Virus record (IMG/VR): IMGVR_UViG_3300025132_000134
Location: 1-35,231 of that record
DNA length: 35,231 nt
Strand: one strand, 5' to 3'
DNA from: a virus
Part shown: piece by piece, positions 34,147 to 35,231 of the stretch
Layout of the letters: the number at the start of each line of letters is the position of its first letter
How positions within the stretch are numbered: position 1 is the stretch's first letter
Program-made: the position numbers and the translations under genes
Notes under the pieces: model-generated
Told to the model about the DNA's origin: nothing
The model's database searches: none
Seen by the model: only the letters and a program-made list of their open reading frames with translations

Positions 34147-34351
34147 ATTTGCTTTCTATGAACTCACCGCACCACTCACACTTCTCGCACTTCTCACACT
34201 CTTCATCTTCCATCACCATCTCGCCGCAGCCCTCGCACTCAATCTCTTCGCGCTCGATACCGCTGCCATTACAATCCGTACAAGTGTAGCTAAGTGATGA
34301 ACCTCTCTCTACATACAAGTACCCTCTTCCTTTGCACCATCGGCAACTCAT
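34127..34351 (-). CDS. DnaJ-type zinc-ribbon protein with six CxxC pairs, 74 aa
   Basis: All twelve cysteines lie in six CxxC pairs: 3/6, 24/27, 39/42, 52/55, 58/61 and 69/72. The first two are CxxCxGxG repeats (CRWCKGRG, CTDCNGSG) like the DnaJ cysteine-rich domain. The others are simple zinc knuckles in a very acidic context. It could bind three zinc ions. There is no J domain, so it is not a DnaJ chaperone; a role as zinc adaptor or host-factor binder is inference. The ATG follows promoter site e by about 54 bases, and AGGAG lies 12 bases before it. Confidence 0.8.
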   Translation of the reverse strand: MSCRWCKGRGYLYVERGSSLSYTCTDCNGSGIEREEIECEGCGEMVMEDEECEKCEKCEWCGEFIESKCESCET

Positions 34352-34404
34352 TTGATTAACCTACTCCTTTCGGTGGGACATTGATTGTCTGTGTGACTCC
34401 GTTT

Positions 34405-34415
34405 TTTAGTGTTAC
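34405..34415 (-). promoter_or_regulatory. Phage-type promoter motif (GTAACACTAAA), site e
   Basis: Exact copy of the five-site element; its TAA (34412-34414) is also the stop codon of the 159-residue gene. The following bases AAACGGAGTCACACAG resemble those after site c. The next gene starts 54 bases on, behind AAAGGAG. Confidence 0.72.
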
Positions 34416-34891
34416 TTACAGGGCTTTAAGTTGCCGGACACTCTGCCTACATATCTTGCGTAGCTGTGTCCCTCTGTGTTTACAAAGAACGGAGCTTGAA
34501 GGTGCATATCTATTGGCTCACCTGTTACCTCCTGTTTCCTCCATGTCTTGTTACAAATGTCCACCCTGACAACTTCGGTGAATGATGTGTCATGGAATAT
34601 CTTATACAGCCTCTCGTCTTTCATAATGTCTACTGAGCTACATCCCTCTAGTCTTTTATCTTCAGACACGGAGCCGCCTATCTTTTCCCATTCATCTCTG
34701 TCAGTTAACAGGCTGTGCGTTATGTCTACCCATTCATCCCAATCCAGTACAATATGTTTCTTAACTACACACTTCTCTTCATTGTACCCTTCTCTTATCT
34801 CTGTGTCGTTTTGGTCTAGTGAGTCGTTCTTGTTTATCTTTGGGAATTTAACCCACAACTTTGTACCCACCAATTCTGTTTTGTTTTTCAT
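34412..34891 (-). CDS. Unknown early protein, 159 aa
   Basis: Charged, mixed strand/helix protein with five Cys and several Trp. Residues 40-75 (VVKKHIVLDWDEWVDITHSLLTDRDEW) form a strand and helix. The C-terminus has HSYARYVGRVSGN. No recognisable family. The start overlaps the upstream ligase-like gene by four bases (ATGA), and its stop TAA is part of promoter site e. It is the last gene of the transcript that enters from beyond the right edge. Confidence 0.75.
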   Translation of the reverse strand: MKNKTELVGTKLWVKFPKINKNDSLDQNDTEIREGYNEEKCVVKKHIVLDWDEWVDITHSLLTDRDEWEKIGGSVSEDKRLEGCSSVDIMKDERLYKIFHDTSFTEVVRVDICNKTWRKQEVTGEPIDMHLQAPFFVNTEGHSYARYVGRVSGNLKPCK

Positions 34892-35231
34892 GCTTTGAAT
34901 CTATGTTTAATCCAGTACCCATACTTCTCGTTGGGACTGCGTAGTTGTATCGGATACTTGCTGTCGAGTTTCTTGGCTACTAACCCCTCGAAGAACTCGC
35001 ATCCTTCCTTCTCGTTGTATTCCTGCATCTCCTTCCAATAGTCCTTAACCTGTGACTCCAGCACAACAGGACAGATGTAAGCTCCAGCCTGCCGAGGTAC
35101 CGAGCCAGCAATATTTCCAGCAACATCTGTCCAAGGCATCGGCCACAACATAAACAAGCCTTCATCATATAGGGCTGCCGAATCTAATAAACCCCTACGG
35201 AATTTGTAGGTCGGCCCGCGCCCTTTCATCG
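34888..35231 (-). CDS. C-terminal part of an ATP-dependent DNA ligase-like protein (5' end beyond window)
   Basis: Near the C-terminus FFEGLVAKKLDSKYP holds the ligase motif IV (EGLVAK), and YGYWIKHRFKA fits motif V (W-x-K-x-R/K) of ATP-dependent ligases and capping enzymes. The AMP-binding KxDG motif is not in the visible part and should lie upstream, outside the window. The first Met I see is at 35229, two bases from the edge, and is probably internal. The protein ends just after motif V, without a C-terminal OB domain, so it would be a minimal ligase or nucleotidyltransferase. Partial and inferred. Confidence 0.7.
   Translation of the reverse strand, partial: MKGRGPTYKFRRGLLDSAALYDEGLFMLWPMPWTDVAGNIAGSVPRQAGAYICPVVLESQVKDYWKEMQEYNEKEGCEFFEGLVAKKLDSKYPIQLRSPNEKYGYWIKHRFKA

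Noticed and set aside
1-35231. CRISPR arrays, tRNA genes, insertion sequences and attachment sites
   Set aside because: Reading by eye showed no regular repeat-spacer series, no tRNA-like cloverleaf, no transposase and no convincing direct repeat near the integrase; intergenic space is too small for most of these.

Overview
The window is a 35 kb piece of a tailed double-stranded DNA phage (or a prophage of one). The gene set and order suggest a short-tailed, podovirus-like virion. Every gene I accept is on the minus strand, so the genome reads from high to low coordinates. Genes are packed with 1-41 base overlaps or gaps of a few bases. The host cannot be named. The composition is moderate GC, and several leading genes lack a good Shine-Dalgarno sequence.

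Region by region, in transcription order. (1) 35231-30621: small early or middle genes. They include the end of a ligase-like nucleotidyltransferase, a six-CxxC zinc protein, a short cytosine-C5 methylase-like protein, an ADP-ribosyltransferase-fold protein and about eight unknowns. (2) 30576-26634: a helix-turn-helix protein, a coiled-coil protein, a complete tyrosine recombinase, a small unknown, then the small and large terminase subunits. (3) 26599-19435: head genes, namely two small proteins, portal, a small basic conserved protein, scaffold, a large major capsid protein, a minor head protein and a 14-residue Lys/Gly peptide. (4) 19330-9176: two small proteins, a tail adaptor-like protein, a glycine-rich fibre/adhesin, a tail-nozzle-like protein, a second fibre-like protein, and three proteins in the position of the T7 gp14/gp15 ejection proteins. 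(5) 9156-1: one uninterrupted reading frame of at least 3052 codons running off the left edge. It has a long coiled coil and an HEVGH metallopeptidase motif.

The most informative regulatory signal is an 11-base element, GTAACACTAAA (one copy GTGACACTAAA). It occurs five times, always on the minus strand and always at the head of one of these modules: 34405-34415, 30562-30572, 26621-26631, 19347-19357 and 9169-9179. It resembles the core of SP6/T3-type promoters (SP6 GTGACACTATAG, T3 CCTCACTAAAGGG). I infer that the phage encodes a single-subunit RNA polymerase outside this window and that these five sites define its transcription units. Two hairpin-plus-U-tract terminators flank the minor head gene (20054-20091 and 19366-19402). 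The second lies next to the promoter of the tail operon. The capsid ribosome binding site sits in the loop of a perfect 7-base-pair hairpin.

Together the window holds packaging, head assembly, tail and host recognition, ejection, and an early accessory block. The integrase suggests a temperate or integrating lifestyle. No recognisable repressor/operator system or attachment site could be identified.
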